DNA of 64,000 nucleotides, taken from assembly GCA_009760855.2 (NCBI GenBank), contig WPIO01000044.1, positions 1,745,393 to 1,809,392 of the forward strand, read 5' to 3'. The position numbers were made by a program, and so were the translations under genes. This document shows positions 33,152 through 45,510 of the stretch, one piece after another. Positions within the stretch are counted from its first letter, which is position 1; each line of letters opens with the position of its first letter. The notes below the pieces were generated by a model. That model saw only the letters and a program-made list of their open reading frames with translations, made no database searches and was not told the origin of the DNA. This DNA comes from Cristatella mucedo. Its lineage: Eukaryota; Bryozoa; Phylactolaemata; Cristatellidae.

Positions 33152-34049
33152 AATCAACAAGCTATTTCCCGGCGGCAGCGGTGGCATATAGCAATGTTGC
33201 TTGAGCAATTTAAAGTCGCCGATGACTTTAGAACTTGGCTACTTGACTCGTAGCAGAAGCTCGAGCTGTGCGTTGTCAATCCAACAACCTAGCATAAGTA
33301 TCTGCCTCTCTTCCTGGAAGGAAGGAAGCACCTTCTGTGTGTACTCTTACGTGCCAAAGACGATTGAGGTTGAGTACCTACTACTTCGTGAGGCTTTGGT
33401 GACAGTGCTGGGTTGCCCGGTAGGTAAAGCACGGCTGCTGAGCGCTGAGGTAGTAAAGGCTTGTCGGAGAGAGGACGCCGGAAGAAGAGATCGGAAGTAG
33501 CATCAGCAATCACCGACGGTGAGTGGCAACAACGGTTTGCCAGGATGCCACCGTGTGGCACGTAGTGACAGCGATTCAGGCTGTGATGGCTTGCCCGGCG
33601 CCTATGGTGTGCAACGAGGCAAAGGCCTGTGAGGCAGAGCAAGCCATGAAAGTGACGTTGGCCTGTGACGAACCTGTGGGCTGTGACACGGCGCAGGTCG
33701 TAGACGTGGTGGCGCCCAGGGACGGCGGTAGCTTGCGAAGTTGTGGTAGTGTGAGATGCACTTGTGGGCTATGAGGCTTCGCGGCCGACGAGGTGCCACC
33801 GGGGGACAAATGTGTGGCCCAGCGACGTATGAGCTGAGATGTCGAACATAGCCATCTTGTTTCCACAGGCAGTTCGGTCGCCAGCCTTCTCCGAGGGCCG
33901 TTACTTAGCCTCATAATTAAGGGAGCGGACCGGTGCGCTATAGGGACTACATGTTCACTGTTTAGCCTCCTTGTTGCCAAAGGTAGTGGAAAAGAGCAGC
34001 CGTATGCTGCTCCGACTACATCATGGACAGATTTGTAGATCAGGCGGCT
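33152..34049 (+). mobile_element. Internal region of the short LTR element
   Basis: About 900 bp between the LTRs. A primer-site-like ggcggcagcggtggc lies near the start, followed by frame-broken sequence related to the Gag-like remnant at 31400-31670 (gtatctgcctctcttcctgg in both). A Cys/Val/Ala-rich open stretch (33523-33774) has no domain. No polymerase genes, so it would depend on enzymes supplied in trans. Confidence 0.5.
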
Positions 34050-34288
34050 ATGTGGTTTCGCTTAATTTATAGCACTTCCCTGATCGTTGTACGAGTAGGC
34101 TGTGAAACTCGACGTGGTATGCGGTCTGGATACGCTGTTAGTGATTATTGTGACCAAGAAGTCGTAGGGACTCCGGTGGGCGATAGGGGCGAAGAGAGTC
34201 GTGGTTTCCCCTGCACCGTTCCTAGTGGAATAAACTGGTGGTGTTGCCCGTCGGCTGGCGTTCTGTGCTTTTCGCTACGGTAACTACA
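34050..34288 (+). mobile_element. 3' LTR of the short non-autonomous LTR element
   Basis: TGTGGTTTCGCTTAATTTATAG...GTAACTACA with polyadenylation signal GGAATAAACTGG and end phrase gtgttgcccgtcggctggcg. The divergence between the two LTRs is visibly large, implying an old insertion. Confidence 0.6.
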
Positions 34289-37090
34289 TCTACTTTTTAA
34301 ATTATGCACAATCCAATGTAACGAGATTTTACTGAATGTCATCCGGTTCTCCGGTTCAGGCCGTTTGTGGAGCAATAGCAGCAGTTTTTGATAGACCAGC
34401 ACGGACGACCGGCCCCTGAAGCCAGGCTGATGGGGGCTCAGCATTCCTACGTACGACACAATTTCCAGAATCTTTATTTAGCACCATCTCCCCTAGTTTA
34501 TTTGCATCCGCTGGTCGAGTGCAACACCAGAGCTTTTCATCAAGCCAACAATACTATATTTTTTCTAGAGAAAATATCTGAACTAAATTTCAATCGGCAG
34601 GTAGATTACTAGCTAACTGCATTCACTTTAATCTTTTATCTAATGCCCTAGTAGGGCACCGAATCAAAATCTGTAGCTGCAGTAAGCCTTAAAACTAAAC
34701 GAGTTCTTGAGAGTTGCTAAGGGCGTAGTCATAGATTTGGCCGCTCTCTGTAAGAATATTCTCAGAACCTTGCATTCGGCTGCTCATCACTGCTGGGCCC
34801 AACTAAGATTTCAAGATAAGGATATCAGCATCTCAACGAACAACCACCAACTGCACAGAGACACTTCTCATATGCTGAAATCAGACCATACTGCAGGTTT
34901 CTGAAGCACAGCCTTGCACGTGTCCTGGTGAGACAAGCCTGCACAGTTCAGAACACCTCTTGATTACAGAGATGCTTTCTTGTCATTCACCGGAGCGACG
35001 TTGCTGTTAACATTTTTTGTGAGTTCGAAACTCCAGACACTCAAGTCAGCATAGGAGCACAGTCACAAGACTCAGTTACTTTGACTAGAGCATGCAACAC
35101 ACATACCTTGAATTTTAATCGATTACTTAAGTCATAACTAACTAACCATAGCCTAACGCATAATACTAAGTTAGTTTCTTAGGTAACTTGGATTTGTAAG
35201 GCAATTAGCATTGTGCTGGACTAAGCCTTACCGGTCATAACGGAACCAATCATTGACAATTCAACTGAGCCGAATGACGACAGTGCAAGAGATTATCAGA
35301 AGTTTCAGAGATATATATTATAAGTAGAAGCTCGGTATTACAGAATCAATGGACTGCAAAATGTAGAAATACAGCAGAAGAGATAAATAGTCAGTTGGGC
35401 ACTATTCCCTGTGTTGTGCTGCTAGAGATCTATTGTGATTTAGAATACAATGTGTGGCTTTACGTCAAAGACGTGAACTTATTCCCCAGGTCCTGGCATT
35501 TTTGACTGTTTAGTGCTATCTGCTAGCGTTGCCGTTACTGCTTTCATTGATGTGACGTCTACGACTCGTTATCCGTGTTATAAGGCACTACCCTCACCAG
35601 TATCTGCCAGCCATCTGCAGCGACCAGCCCCATTACGTATGCTGTGTTTTTACCTGAGGACTTTACTTCAGGAATCACTGCCGCTCGTTGATTATAAGAT
35701 TGATTACTATGAATAAATTATTTTAGGTGAATTACTTGAATTAAAATAAGTGTAGAATTCTCTTTATGAACTCAAAATTATAGGACCTTGATGTCATCTA
35801 AAGAGTAACAAAATCATTTAGGCCGCAGCAGGAAACACGGTGGCTGTTTGAAACTGTACTGCTTTTACTCTCACTAGCACCATTTAATTGCTGAAAGTCT
35901 CAGGTCAGTACAACACTGAGTAATATGTCTATTTCTTGCTATTCTCACTAGCGATACCGTTATCTATGGTTTTATATTAGCAAGTATGTTAGTCGTGTAT
36001 TGCTCGTTATTAGTACTAACAGTTTGTAAGTAATTGTGGATGGCCTGACTACACAGTTGTACTCTGCTTCATGAACCTAGTATCGGTGCCAGGCTTTCTG
36101 GTAGAAGGAGCATTACCTTGCTCATTACTCTCTATTCACCTACCGATGATTATGTGCTATGAGGCATAGCTTGAGTGTGTCGGCACTGTGTCTATCTAGG
36201 GTTGCAGTTCGAAACCGGATGATCTTATTTGGCAATCAAGTATCAGTATTACAGTTTGTGACTTGGTGAAACTATGGTGACATATTTTGTACTGTATTGC
36301 TTTCTACTTTCTCATCAATTTCCAGTGCTTTTTATAGACATTCTGGCTATGGTACGCATGATGAGAGCTTCGTAACAACAGTTATCACCACATTAATGGC
36401 AGATGTAATCTCATTTTATGCTGTATTAAATTTCGTCTCTTTCAATTTTATATGCAGCTTAATATCATATGTTTATCGTAATCGTGACCACAGGAAGTAG
36501 GCTTAATCATGCACATGACTCTGCCACTAGGTTGCTGTCATTCAAGGTGTCGACAAGCAGAGGCGTATTGTGGCTGTACCTTCTCGGACACCTCACAGTC
36601 AGTACTTAAGTTTTCCTATTTCAGGATATCCGCATAAATTCTTTTTAGCAAATTCAGGTAAGAATTTCCTGTGCTATTTATTTTTTCAGAGCTTAGTTCT
36701 CTTTGCTGTGTTCCAAGTAATGGCTTTTAGGCACATATGCAGGCAGAAACTAGCGATCTTGCAGTAACAGTTGAGTAGCTTTAGTCAGCCCAAACTTTCT
36801 GGCTTGTTAGTCATCGTTAGTTTCTTTTTTTACCACACAAAATAAGTAATGCCCACTTTGATGGCTTTGTTTCATAATATTTTAGCAATCAAAAGACAGA
36901 ATGTTTCTTCTGCCAAAAATTAGGTACGCTGCATGGGCTTGAAATTCTACGTGCTGAAGTGCCCGGCAATGCGGTTAGCTCAACATTTAAAGATGCCTTC
37001 AGCCTAATTCCAAGAGGCACTGCTTTTTACTGCTCTTTGCTGCAACATTAGATTCCGTCCCCATCGAAATCTGTCCGGAGAGTGAATGAA
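34289..37090. other. Unassigned sequence
   Basis: 2.8 kb without a supported exon. An open stretch at 36297-36500 follows an acceptor-like site and would encode a hydrophobic peptide, but no domain or partner exon is seen. Confidence 0.4.
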
Positions 37091-38295
37091 TAATGAATCC
37101 GTGTCGTGTGGGGGTCAGGTCTCAGACATGAGAAGGGTCACCTGTGGAGTCCCTCAAGGGTCTGTACTTGGTCCCTTGCTGTTCTCCATTTATAGGCAAC
37201 CTCTGGGAAAAGTGATTAAGGCCCATGGAATAGGATATCACTTCTATGCTGACGATGCTAAGTTGTATTTGTCATTTAAACCGTCGGAATCAGCTGCAGC
37301 AACTGAGAAACTGAATGCTTGCCTTGCCAATATTCGATCCTGGATGTCGGAAAACTTCCTGAAATTAAATGACGATGAAACCGAACTGCTTCTCATAGGA
37401 CACCCTATGCGTGTGGCTGGATTACAAGGCTTTGCTGTTCTAATAGGTGATGCTATTGTGCGACCTTCACCACGTGCTCGAAATCTAGGTGTCGTGTTCG
37501 ACAGCTGCCTCAATTTCAAAAGCTTCATTCAGAAGACTGCTTCTACAGCTAGCCATCACATCCGATCCCTATCCAAGATTAGAAGCTGTCTCCCACAGTG
37601 GCTTGTAAAAAATTTAACTAGCTCTTTAGTTCTGTCTCAGCTTGATTATTGTAATTTCCTTTTGGCTGGGCTACCAAAGAAAGCTATTATGCCACTACAG
37701 CGGACTATGAATATGGCTGCAAGGCTGGTCTTCAAGTCCCAGCGGTTTGAGCACGTGTCACCTTTGCTGAAAGAGCTAGGATGGTTGCCGGTTGAGCAAA
37801 GGATCCAGAGCAAAGTTCTTACGCTGACCCACAAGGCCCGCCACGGCTTGGCTCCTTCGTACCTAGCTGAACTGCTGCATCAGTTTCAGACTGTTCGCGC
37901 CCTCAGGTCCTGTGTGGACAATAAATTAGCTGTTCCATTCCTCTGCTTAAAGACAGTTGGTGACAGAAGCTTTAGCTCTGCAGGTCCTAGACTGTGGAAC
38001 TCACTTCCACAATTCTTACGCAACGACATCTACTCTCCAACTGCCGACTATGGCATATCTTTTTCAGCGGTCCTGAACTGCTACTTCTATGCTACTCACT
38101 ACCTCAACTGCTCTCCTAACTCTGCTATGCTTCCCACTTTCTCTTTGTTGCGTGAGACGAAGTCTGTTGGCTACCGAATGCGTACCGAAAGCCGCTTAGG
38201 CTGTGAGTGCGCTATACAAAACTCTCCTGCGTAACACCCACATGGTCTTTATGACTTTGTGGAGTTACTGATGGAGATACATTGCATTACAATAG
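37091..38295 (+). mobile_element. LINE family 2, 5'-truncated copy with intact C-terminal frame
   Basis: The best-preserved family 2 copy. One frame of about 380 codons (to the TAA at 38232-38234) covers [29 protein letters not shown] with the catalytic YADD intact, NFLKLNDDETELLLIGHPM, SQLDYCNFLLAGLPKKA, GWLPVEQRIQSKVLTLTHKA and RLWNSLPQFLRN, the thumb and C-terminal segments of CR1/L2-like reverse transcriptases. The 3' UTR ends in tttgtggagttactgatgg and an ATACATTGCATTAC tail. It lacks the endonuclease and the first RT motifs, so it cannot move by itself. The uninterrupted frame suggests a younger insertion than its neighbours. Confidence 0.93.
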
Positions 38296-39679
38296 GGGAT
38301 TGCTCATAAGTGCACATATCCTTGAAATTCAGCTTAAAAATTTGCCAGAATAACATCAAATGACTGTTTTATGCGGTGGTTCTACACATCCCTGCACTTT
38401 AGTTCTGATGATGTATTTCTCAAACAACTATTATTCTTTTACTCTCGGCATCTCTCTCTCTCTTTCTCTTTCTATCTCTCTCTGCCATGTTTATCTAGTC
38501 TGGAATCTAAATTCTGAGGCAGATCTGGTGTTAAATGTTGCATCAGCAGAGATATACTACCTCTTGGACTTTATAGTACTTTAGTTAATAACGAAAAATC
38601 GGAATTTTTTGGAATTTTCGTGGTCAGCTTAATGAGGGCTACCTAAGCTGCAGGCTGCTTCAAGCCTAGCTCTGAAACTTCGGAGTACTTATCCTCAGAA
38701 TTTCTGTTTTCCAAAGAGCTACATGACGTCATTGTTGATCCTCGGTTTTACTATTTTCTAGTTTTCTATGTTAATAGGGTTCAGCGTCTCATAATTCAAT
38801 TCATAGCAATATAATAAAACGTTGTCTAATGGCACTGTCGAGCTAAACTGATTTTTAACCTGCAAATATCGCTTATTTTTCCGTTGATGATAGCGGCAGT
38901 CTGCATGGAACTATTATGAATGAGTTCATCGAAGTTGCAATAGCTTTTTTAATAATCTTTCAATGGATCTGACAACGTATTCATCAGCATAAAAAGTCTA
39001 GTTTATGTTCATCAGCATAAAAAATCTAGCCTATGATCATAACATTAACATTTATAGCCTTTCTATTCGCATGTCAACTTGTAAACTGACCAGCTTGTGT
39101 AAGGATTAATGAATAACATGCTTAAAGTCAAGGCAGTGTAACTTTGTTGAACTTATGCCTCCACGTAGTATTTGTCATCAATGACAAAGCAAAATGAAAT
39201 CTGACCGATGCAAAAGAAACTTGTGGCTTGCATTTTTTTAAGCTTGGCTAATTTTTTTCCACTGGAAATAGTTTTCTTTCATTTTTGAGAGAGTTCTGAT
39301 AGCACCAGGTAAGAGCCTCTGGCTCAAAATGTCACGTGACTATGCGCTTTCCCAACCGGAGTAAACATATTCCAAATATTGTCTGCTAGGCTCCCTAACT
39401 GAGCTCATTGGTCTCTGCGTTTACCACCTGCTCTCTCCCGGATATTTTTTCCTCTCTCGTTAGTTACCATAGCCAGTGAATAGCTTGTTAGTTTGTGCGT
39501 TTACTATTTTGATTTGCTTCAATACCTTCTGGAACCGATGAAAGACCTGTGCAGATGCCTGGATAGCCATCTCAGGGCTCAACCAACGCTCTCTGCGTAA
39601 TGATAAATGCTTGAGCATTAGAAAATACACCGAGTATAGTGTTTTTTAATTTTTCGTACACACTTTCAATAAAAAAATC
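38296..39679. other. Unassigned sequence with two short repeats
   Basis: A CT-rich run lies at 38448-38482. A 28-bp unit containing TTCATCAGCATAAAAA is tandemly duplicated at 38980-39035. No exon supported. Confidence 0.5.
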
Positions 39680-39865
39680 CCAGCTGATTCAACAGCCTCT
39701 TTTGGTCTAGCGGCAAAACAGCCTCAAAGGCTATCACCGCTTGCAGTAAAAATAAAGGATCGCCTACCGCAAGATTCGAACCCATGACCTTGGGATCGAG
39801 GTCATGAAGAGTAATCACCTTACTTAACGTGCCGTCACGGCTCACCAACATCTCAGTAATCATCG
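39680..39865 (-). mobile_element. SINE-A copy
   Basis: Minus strand: a degraded head, box B-like GGGTTCGAATCTTGC, ggcgatcctttatttttac, gtgatagcctttgaggc, gccgctagaccaaaagagg and ctgttgaatcagctg. It matches 63125-63290 almost block for block. Confidence 0.75.
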
Positions 39866-40202
39866 GTAGTCTCCATCGAAGTTTGAGCTTGCAGATTGGT
39901 TCAATTCTGAAGTAGATTATTATGTTTTTTCTTAAATGCACTCAAATCGTCACAATTTACTGAAATACTGGTGATTTTTTATTTTTATTGGAAGGTATAT
40001 GTATTAAAATACATCATGATGTAATGATCAGGTAGCAGACCTTCGTTCGGTCGGTTAGAATCTTTCAGATATTACCATGAACAGCACGAGGCGGGTATGA
40101 AATTTTTCCGAAACATGTTAGCCGGCTTTATAGCAGGTGTTTAACATTTAAAGGGAAGCGGGGCTGAGGTTGAGGAGTTTTCGTCCCTCGTTTTTTATGC
40201 TT
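39866..40202. other. Unassigned sequence
   Basis: AT-rich spacer. Confidence 0.4.
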
Positions 40203-40450
40203 TAATAATAACAAAAATAATAAGGCACTTGATAAAGCGCCCTCAGAGAACTCAATCTCTTTCTAGGCGCTTTACATTTGCTGCAAAGGGAAACGCAATT
40301 CAATGGTGAGTAATATCATGCTTGATAAACAACATGAATTACATGGTTAGGGGTGACATGCAGTGGGTCAGCATGCAAATGTGGTTAGTGGCAGCATGCA
40401 CAGTGCCAGCATGCATAAGCACATGAAGGACGAATCGCAGTGACCCAACA
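40203..40450 (-). mobile_element. LINE family 1, 3' end
   Basis: (ATT)n tail, well-preserved stem-loop tail (aaagcgccctcagagaactc ... ctttctaggcgctttac) and 3' UTR to gacgaatcgcagtgaccca. 5'-truncated. Confidence 0.88.
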
Positions 40451-41732
40451 TAATGAGGACCAATGGAAGAATGGTTGCGTACACTGGCATCAGAAAAGTT
40501 GGCAAATTTGACTAGTTTTCTGTAGAAATTACTGCGATGTGGACCTTTGATGTCTTTTGTGATGTATTAGAAGGTCACAGGTTCCTGGTAAATAACCCAA
40601 TTAAGATATATTAAAATCACAGGTTCCAAATTACCGATTCCAAAAAATTTCCAATCGCTCATCAGATGCACCACTCGACGTGAAAAGAGCTCACCTACAA
40701 AGGAGGATAAACAATTTATTTACAAACAATAACCTTTTGTTTTTTCCCTTTTACTGTGCCATGAATCGTCGTAATTAAGTGAAAATACTCTGAAGTTTAT
40801 TTATTCTAAAGATATTTGGCAAGTCCGTAGTATTAAAATATCTCAGCATGGCACGATCAAGTCGCAGGACATGCTTATTCAATTTAAAATCTTTTAAATG
40901 GTTCGACGAACAGCTCAATAGCGGATAACGAAATTTTGTTTGAAACATGTCAGATGTCTTGATAACGTGTCAGGTATCGTTTAAAGTCCCTGCCCTGCTC
41001 ACTAAATCTTGGGAAGAAGCCCAACCTAAAGCTTCTCCAAACTGGAAAATGTTCAAAGTCTAGGCACCCATGAATGTGTGTCAGCTATGAATTAGCTTTT
41101 AAGTTCACAATGACTAAAATGTATAACAGCTTTTTACTTTAAACTAGTCTCTTGGTTTATATCAATTATATTATTAGCTTAGTATTATTATTGAGTCGCG
41201 ACTGATGTTGCTCTTTTAGACAAGTCAGTTTCGTAATTTCTTAGTTTAATTAGCTGAGGGTGCTCACAAAGATAACGATAATCGTTTTTTGGCAATAATA
41301 AATGTAAGGTTTAAGGTGTTTCCCAGGACTGGGGTTGCTCACCATGAGTGTACAAAATGGAGTGACACTAATGGTTGATGGCTGCAGGGACATAAAAGAA
41401 GCATTTTAAAGGAGTTGAAAATTTAAATGGATTGATGACCTTGACCTTTCTCCTACCCGAAAGCACTACGCGAAGGCCATCTCCAGCTCTTGCAACGGAA
41501 AATTACCCACAAAAATGGATCTAAGAACGTTTATAAAGCAATCATAAGTCGGACTGTTGTCAATTGTGACAGTCACTTACAGATGAGATGTAGATCGACG
41601 ATCCAATCAGGCTGTACATAGATTTTACAATGAATTGGGTAAATAAATGTGCCTATGCTCAGGTAAGACTCAAGCACATTGACAGGTACCGCAAAAAAAA
41701 CACAATAGCGCTTTAGCTAGCAACAAACACTT
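40451..41732. other. Unassigned sequence
   Basis: No supported feature. Confidence 0.4.
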
Positions 41733-41897
41733 TGGGATACATTTGTCTGGCCTCTGAAGCCGGAGCTGGTCCTCGACTACGGTACCGGTGCAGAAGCAGC
41801 AATCCTCGAGGTGACGGAGCCATTTGATAGAACCACAGACAATGTGGTGGTGGCTTCATGGAACAAGAGAGTGAAGGAAGCAGTCGTAGCCAACTAA
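41733..41897 (+). pseudogene. Possible retroelement C-terminal fragment
   Basis: 54 open codons ending in TAA read WDTFVWPLKPELVLDYG, then AAILEVTEPFDRTT and SWNKRVKEAVVAN. The pattern K-P-[DE]-L-V, then I-[LD]-[DE]-V-T-x-P-F-[DE], then a basic K-x-K segment recalls the restriction-like endonuclease or nuclease-like C-terminus of some non-LTR retroelements. There is no RT next to it. Identification rests on a short pattern. Confidence 0.3.
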
Positions 41898-42747
41898 CCT
41901 CTGGCTACCAGCTGGTAGTCTGCAGTAGTAAGGCGTTTTAATAATTGGCACCCTCGGCAGCTGATCGCTGGATAATCAATCCATGCAGGAGCATTCCAAG
42001 CAGAGCAAGTGGCATGATTCCGATACGATTACCAGCTAGGCAGCCTTGCTCTTTGTTCTTGCACCACGAGTCTGGAGTTGCCCTGTGACCCTTTCTGGAA
42101 CGGGTTCTACCAGCTAGTGGATTGATGTGGTAATCTGAACTTATTAGTACATTAAGATGGCCCAAGGCTGGGACGGAAAGAGTAGCATTTAATGACAAAC
42201 TTACTGTGGAATTCTTCATAAATGGCACGTCACGTATGCATTTTATTTGCTGTTTCTGTGGAAACAGCTGGGCCGTAACTCGGTAATCTCATAATCAGAA
42301 TCATAAACGGATATTTATTATTTTGAAATTTCTATTATGTTGAACCTACTGTGCTCCTTGACCACGTGCAGTTCATGGTTCATGACAATGTATTTGCAAC
42401 ATTCCTTGCAATTGTTCTATACATCTACGGGACTTAAAAATGATCTAGAACCCTCACAATGATCCTTTTTTCGTAATACAAACCACCAACCAGGTATTGC
42501 ATATTGCATGTTTGCCTTGCTGTTTGCAAGCAACGCTTACACTCGTTCGTGTCCAGTCACAGCTTGAACAGAAATCCTCAATGTAGCTTAATGCCCTACC
42601 ATTTATAAGTGCCTGTCACCTCGACCGTTTTAATATACTCATCAAGAATGTATTCTGGATAGTGCTACCATTACATGCTGAAGCATCATGACATTTCACG
42701 ATCAAGGTGTATCTTGTATCACGTGCATGTGTATTTATGTTTTTTAG
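41898..42747. other. Unassigned sequence upstream of the first supported exon
   Basis: A 96-codon minus-strand open frame (41938-42228) has no domain. The end of this interval carries the pyrimidine tract and AG of the exon at 42748. Confidence 0.4.
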
Positions 42748-42930
42748 AGACACAACACTCTTACGGGGGTGGTAGTCATTCTGCCGAAACGACAATTGAC
42801 TCTATTGTTAGGCAAGTCAAGCTCCCGGTTCAAATTCGATTTGCTGACGAAAAGCTGCATGCAGAGTATAGCTACCTTAAGCTGGTTCACGTTTACGAAG
42901 AGAGGTATCTCTATGGTCACAACATGGGAG
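42748..42930 (+). CDS. Exon of a putative CABIT-domain (GAREM/THEMIS-like) gene
   Basis: A 183-base exon with an excellent acceptor (gtatttatgttttttAG) and donor (GGGAG|GTGAGC). It starts with two bases and ends with one base of a codon. The peptide contains TIDSIVRQVKLPVQIRFADE and YLKLVHVYEERYLYGHNM. A short strand ending x-LPV-x-[IV]-x-[FV] followed by a hydrophobic Leu-rich strand resembles the start of a CABIT module, the domain of GAREM and THEMIS adaptors in receptor tyrosine kinase and antigen-receptor signalling. This is pattern resemblance only. The next exon (44296) has the fitting phase. Exons encoding the N-terminus are not identified; 27103-27139 is one phase-compatible candidate. 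Confidence 0.6.
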
Positions 42931-44295
42931 GTGAGCGACTTAAGATCTGCATGCAGCTGCTATATCAATTCCAGAGGCATTTTTGCGTCGTTTCGTTTCT
43001 GAATTTAGGCTTGCATTGATAGATTCACATAGTATTTTTTAAATTTAATTTCTATGAAAGGGTAGGAAGATACAATGATAGCCGAAGGTTAATACGAGTA
43101 AAAGGAACTGTGTTTGTATTGCACCAACAAGTTAAATGGATCATTAAGCAGCTCTAAAGGAATATAACGTATTGTATCTTACGTCTATTATAGTTAAGAC
43201 CGCACGGACACAATAGCTGTCATGCTGGAGAGTTGTATATAGAGCACCCAAAGAAGCCTAAGCGTATGCAGGCGTGCCTTCAGTTGCAAACTAACTTTAG
43301 CTAACAGCAAAGAAAAAATGGGAGTTCGTTGCGTGCGAATTGAAAAATTGAGCTCCACAGTCAATGACCTGTCGAGCAAACGTATGTTGTGGCCTACGCT
43401 ACCTATCACGTATGTGTGTTAACCTGTCTCGTTGACTGCACTACCACTAACATAATTTTACAAGATCTTCACAAAAAGCCGTCGATATGGCTGGTAGGCC
43501 ATCCTGCTATTTAGAAATAAATGAATGCTTTCCTGGAAAGAACAAATTAAGTCTCAGCTTGCATGTGTATATAGCCGAAGTGTTTGCAAAACATTTCAGT
43601 ATCTAGCTATTTCAGACGCGTATTTACCTCATCTCAAGTTCATTTAAACATACTAGTGAGTCAAGAAACGCTAATTTTATTTACGAAGCGACCATTTCGA
43701 AGTTAGAGTCATCTGATCTCCCTAAGCTTTCTATAAGTCAGAATTCACTACCATAGCCTCTTTGTAGCTCATCGAGAGGGTTAACTAATCACAAATCCGC
43801 GGGGTATATAAAAATTGGATGCCACTTCGGGGTATTTATGTCATGCCATGCGAAAGGTGGCTTTTGGGCAACAACTCCATCGAAGCTTGAATTGCCGTGG
43901 CGTTATTTCATGGTGTGGGCCCATCACTTAAAATGCCCTTTTAAAGTTTGGCACTGATTCATGTTTTCAGCTTTGTATAGTGATTAAACTATCCGACTTT
44001 CATCAAACTAAAAAGGAAATTAATGATATTGCAATGTATGAAAGATACTAATCCATTAGGAAAATTTTGATCCCAGAACATTGTGGTTGAGCCCGTTGTA
44101 TAACCCACTTAAATGCGTCTTGGAATAGGCATATTGCCATTTCATCTCGAATACTTACAAAATTGGAGCCATCCTTGAATAATGACAGGGATGGTTCGTA
44201 GCAGAGGTTCCGCTGGTCACATATTTGTATTGGTCTATGCTCCGTTTTTTGGTCCGCCGACGGCAGTTTGGCACAGTTATCCAAGTTTACTTCAG
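42931..44295 (+). other. Intron
   Basis: Between two phase-matched exons; no repeats recognised in it. Confidence 0.5.
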
Positions 44296-44532
44296 TGGAT
44301 CAATTGCTTTACATCAATGAAAGCATACGGTTTTTCATAAGCTACCAATTATTTCTTGAAGGTGGAAGCATGTTCACTGAGCCCATGTTCATACCAATGT
44401 ACCTGAACGTGACACTGAACATCGCAGAGGGTCTTGTGGAAGGCAATCAGAATGACTGGATTATCTTTAAAGATGCTTATGTTAATCAGTCATCTGAACT
44501 TCTACAAGGATCTTTGAAATTGGGTTACACAA
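44296..44532 (+). CDS. Second supported exon of the CABIT-like gene
   Basis: 237 bases, acceptor tatccaagtttacttcAG, donor ACACAA|GTAAGG, phase 1 at both ends, so it joins 42748-42930 in frame (creating a Val). The peptide includes VDQLLYINESIRFFISYQLF, EGGSMFTEPMFIPMYLNVTL and EGNQNDWIIFKDAYVNQS. Alternating hydrophobic strands and the [FL]-[IL]-P-M-x-L pattern agree with the C-terminal half of a CABIT fold, but no catalytic or otherwise diagnostic residue exists to prove it. Without the splice the frame stops at 44580. Reads as a real protein: balanced composition, no repeats, both borders at consensus sites. Confidence 0.6.
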
Positions 44533-45510
44533 GTAAGGCGTATGAGCTCTGTGCACTTTGCTACGATTGCGAGCCAATTTAATCATTTTCGCTCCCCATT
44601 ATAATTGGTATTCCTTCAATATATTTATCGGCTACAAATTTAAAGGCTGCCATTTATCGTAGCTACTTACGCAAACCGGTAAACTCATTCTTTACACTAA
44701 TCGCTCCAATATAGCTACGGCAAGCATAAGCTGTCAAGCACAGCAACCGCTCGTTGCTACATTTGGGGTAGCACAGAGACTGACGGAGATACATAGGGCA
44801 AGCTGCTGGAATACCTCTGCAAAACTCGTTCAAGTTCAAATTCAATTTAAGTATAACGAGTTCTGGCACTACCATGTTCATTGCATCTATGAGAGTGATC
44901 GCTGCAGCTACATAGGAAATTAACTTGTCTCGCCCATTCTCAACTTCCATCCAACTTGTCTGACTCTTATCATATTTGTACCATCGTTGTATTATTGCAT
45001 ACATAGAATGAAGGTTTCAACGTCAAGTCAGAGACGGAGAAACAGTAGAGTACTAACTCACTAGCCTAGCTTACTATAGGACTGATATTCTTGAATTGAT
45101 GTTTCATAGCTTTACCTTAGCGTAAATTTGTACATTATATTTCAATAATTCCATACACTCCAGCATTGTTAATCGAACCTTGGAAAATTTCAAAAAGAAT
45201 TGGAGCACTACCTAAGGGTTCTGTCATTGAAATCACACTGTGAACTTTGAATGCGATCTCAGTTTTTCAAATAAAACTTTGCATGCAAAGTTTCCATTAA
45301 TAGCTCATTGCAAATACAATGTACGGTTCTAAGATAGTCATTTTGAATATCAGTTTCAGATCACTAAGTGGCTGTTACAGTCGTTGTATGACCTAGTCTA
45401 TGGAAAATAGCATGCCACTTGTACATTTCGACATTTCCTGCAACTAAGGTCAAGCCAAATAGATTTCCCAATATATCAGTATGGTCACAATATGGCCAAC
45501 CTTTTATATA
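44533..45510 (+). other. Intron, upstream part
   Basis: Unassigned up to the LINE insertion. It ends with GGCCAACCTTTTATATA (45494-45510), which recurs at 47233-47249. Confidence 0.5.
45494..45510. repeat. 17-bp direct repeat, left copy
   Basis: GGCCAACCTTTTATATA, identical at 47233-47249. This copy abuts the truncated 5' end of the family 1 LINE, where a target-site duplication would lie. The other copy is not at the LINE's tail but 530 bp beyond it. Confidence 0.9.

Noticed and set aside
36297-36500. Open stretch after a good acceptor, hydrophobic peptide
   Set aside because: No partner exon, no domain and several equally good phases; cannot be told from chance in AT-rich DNA.
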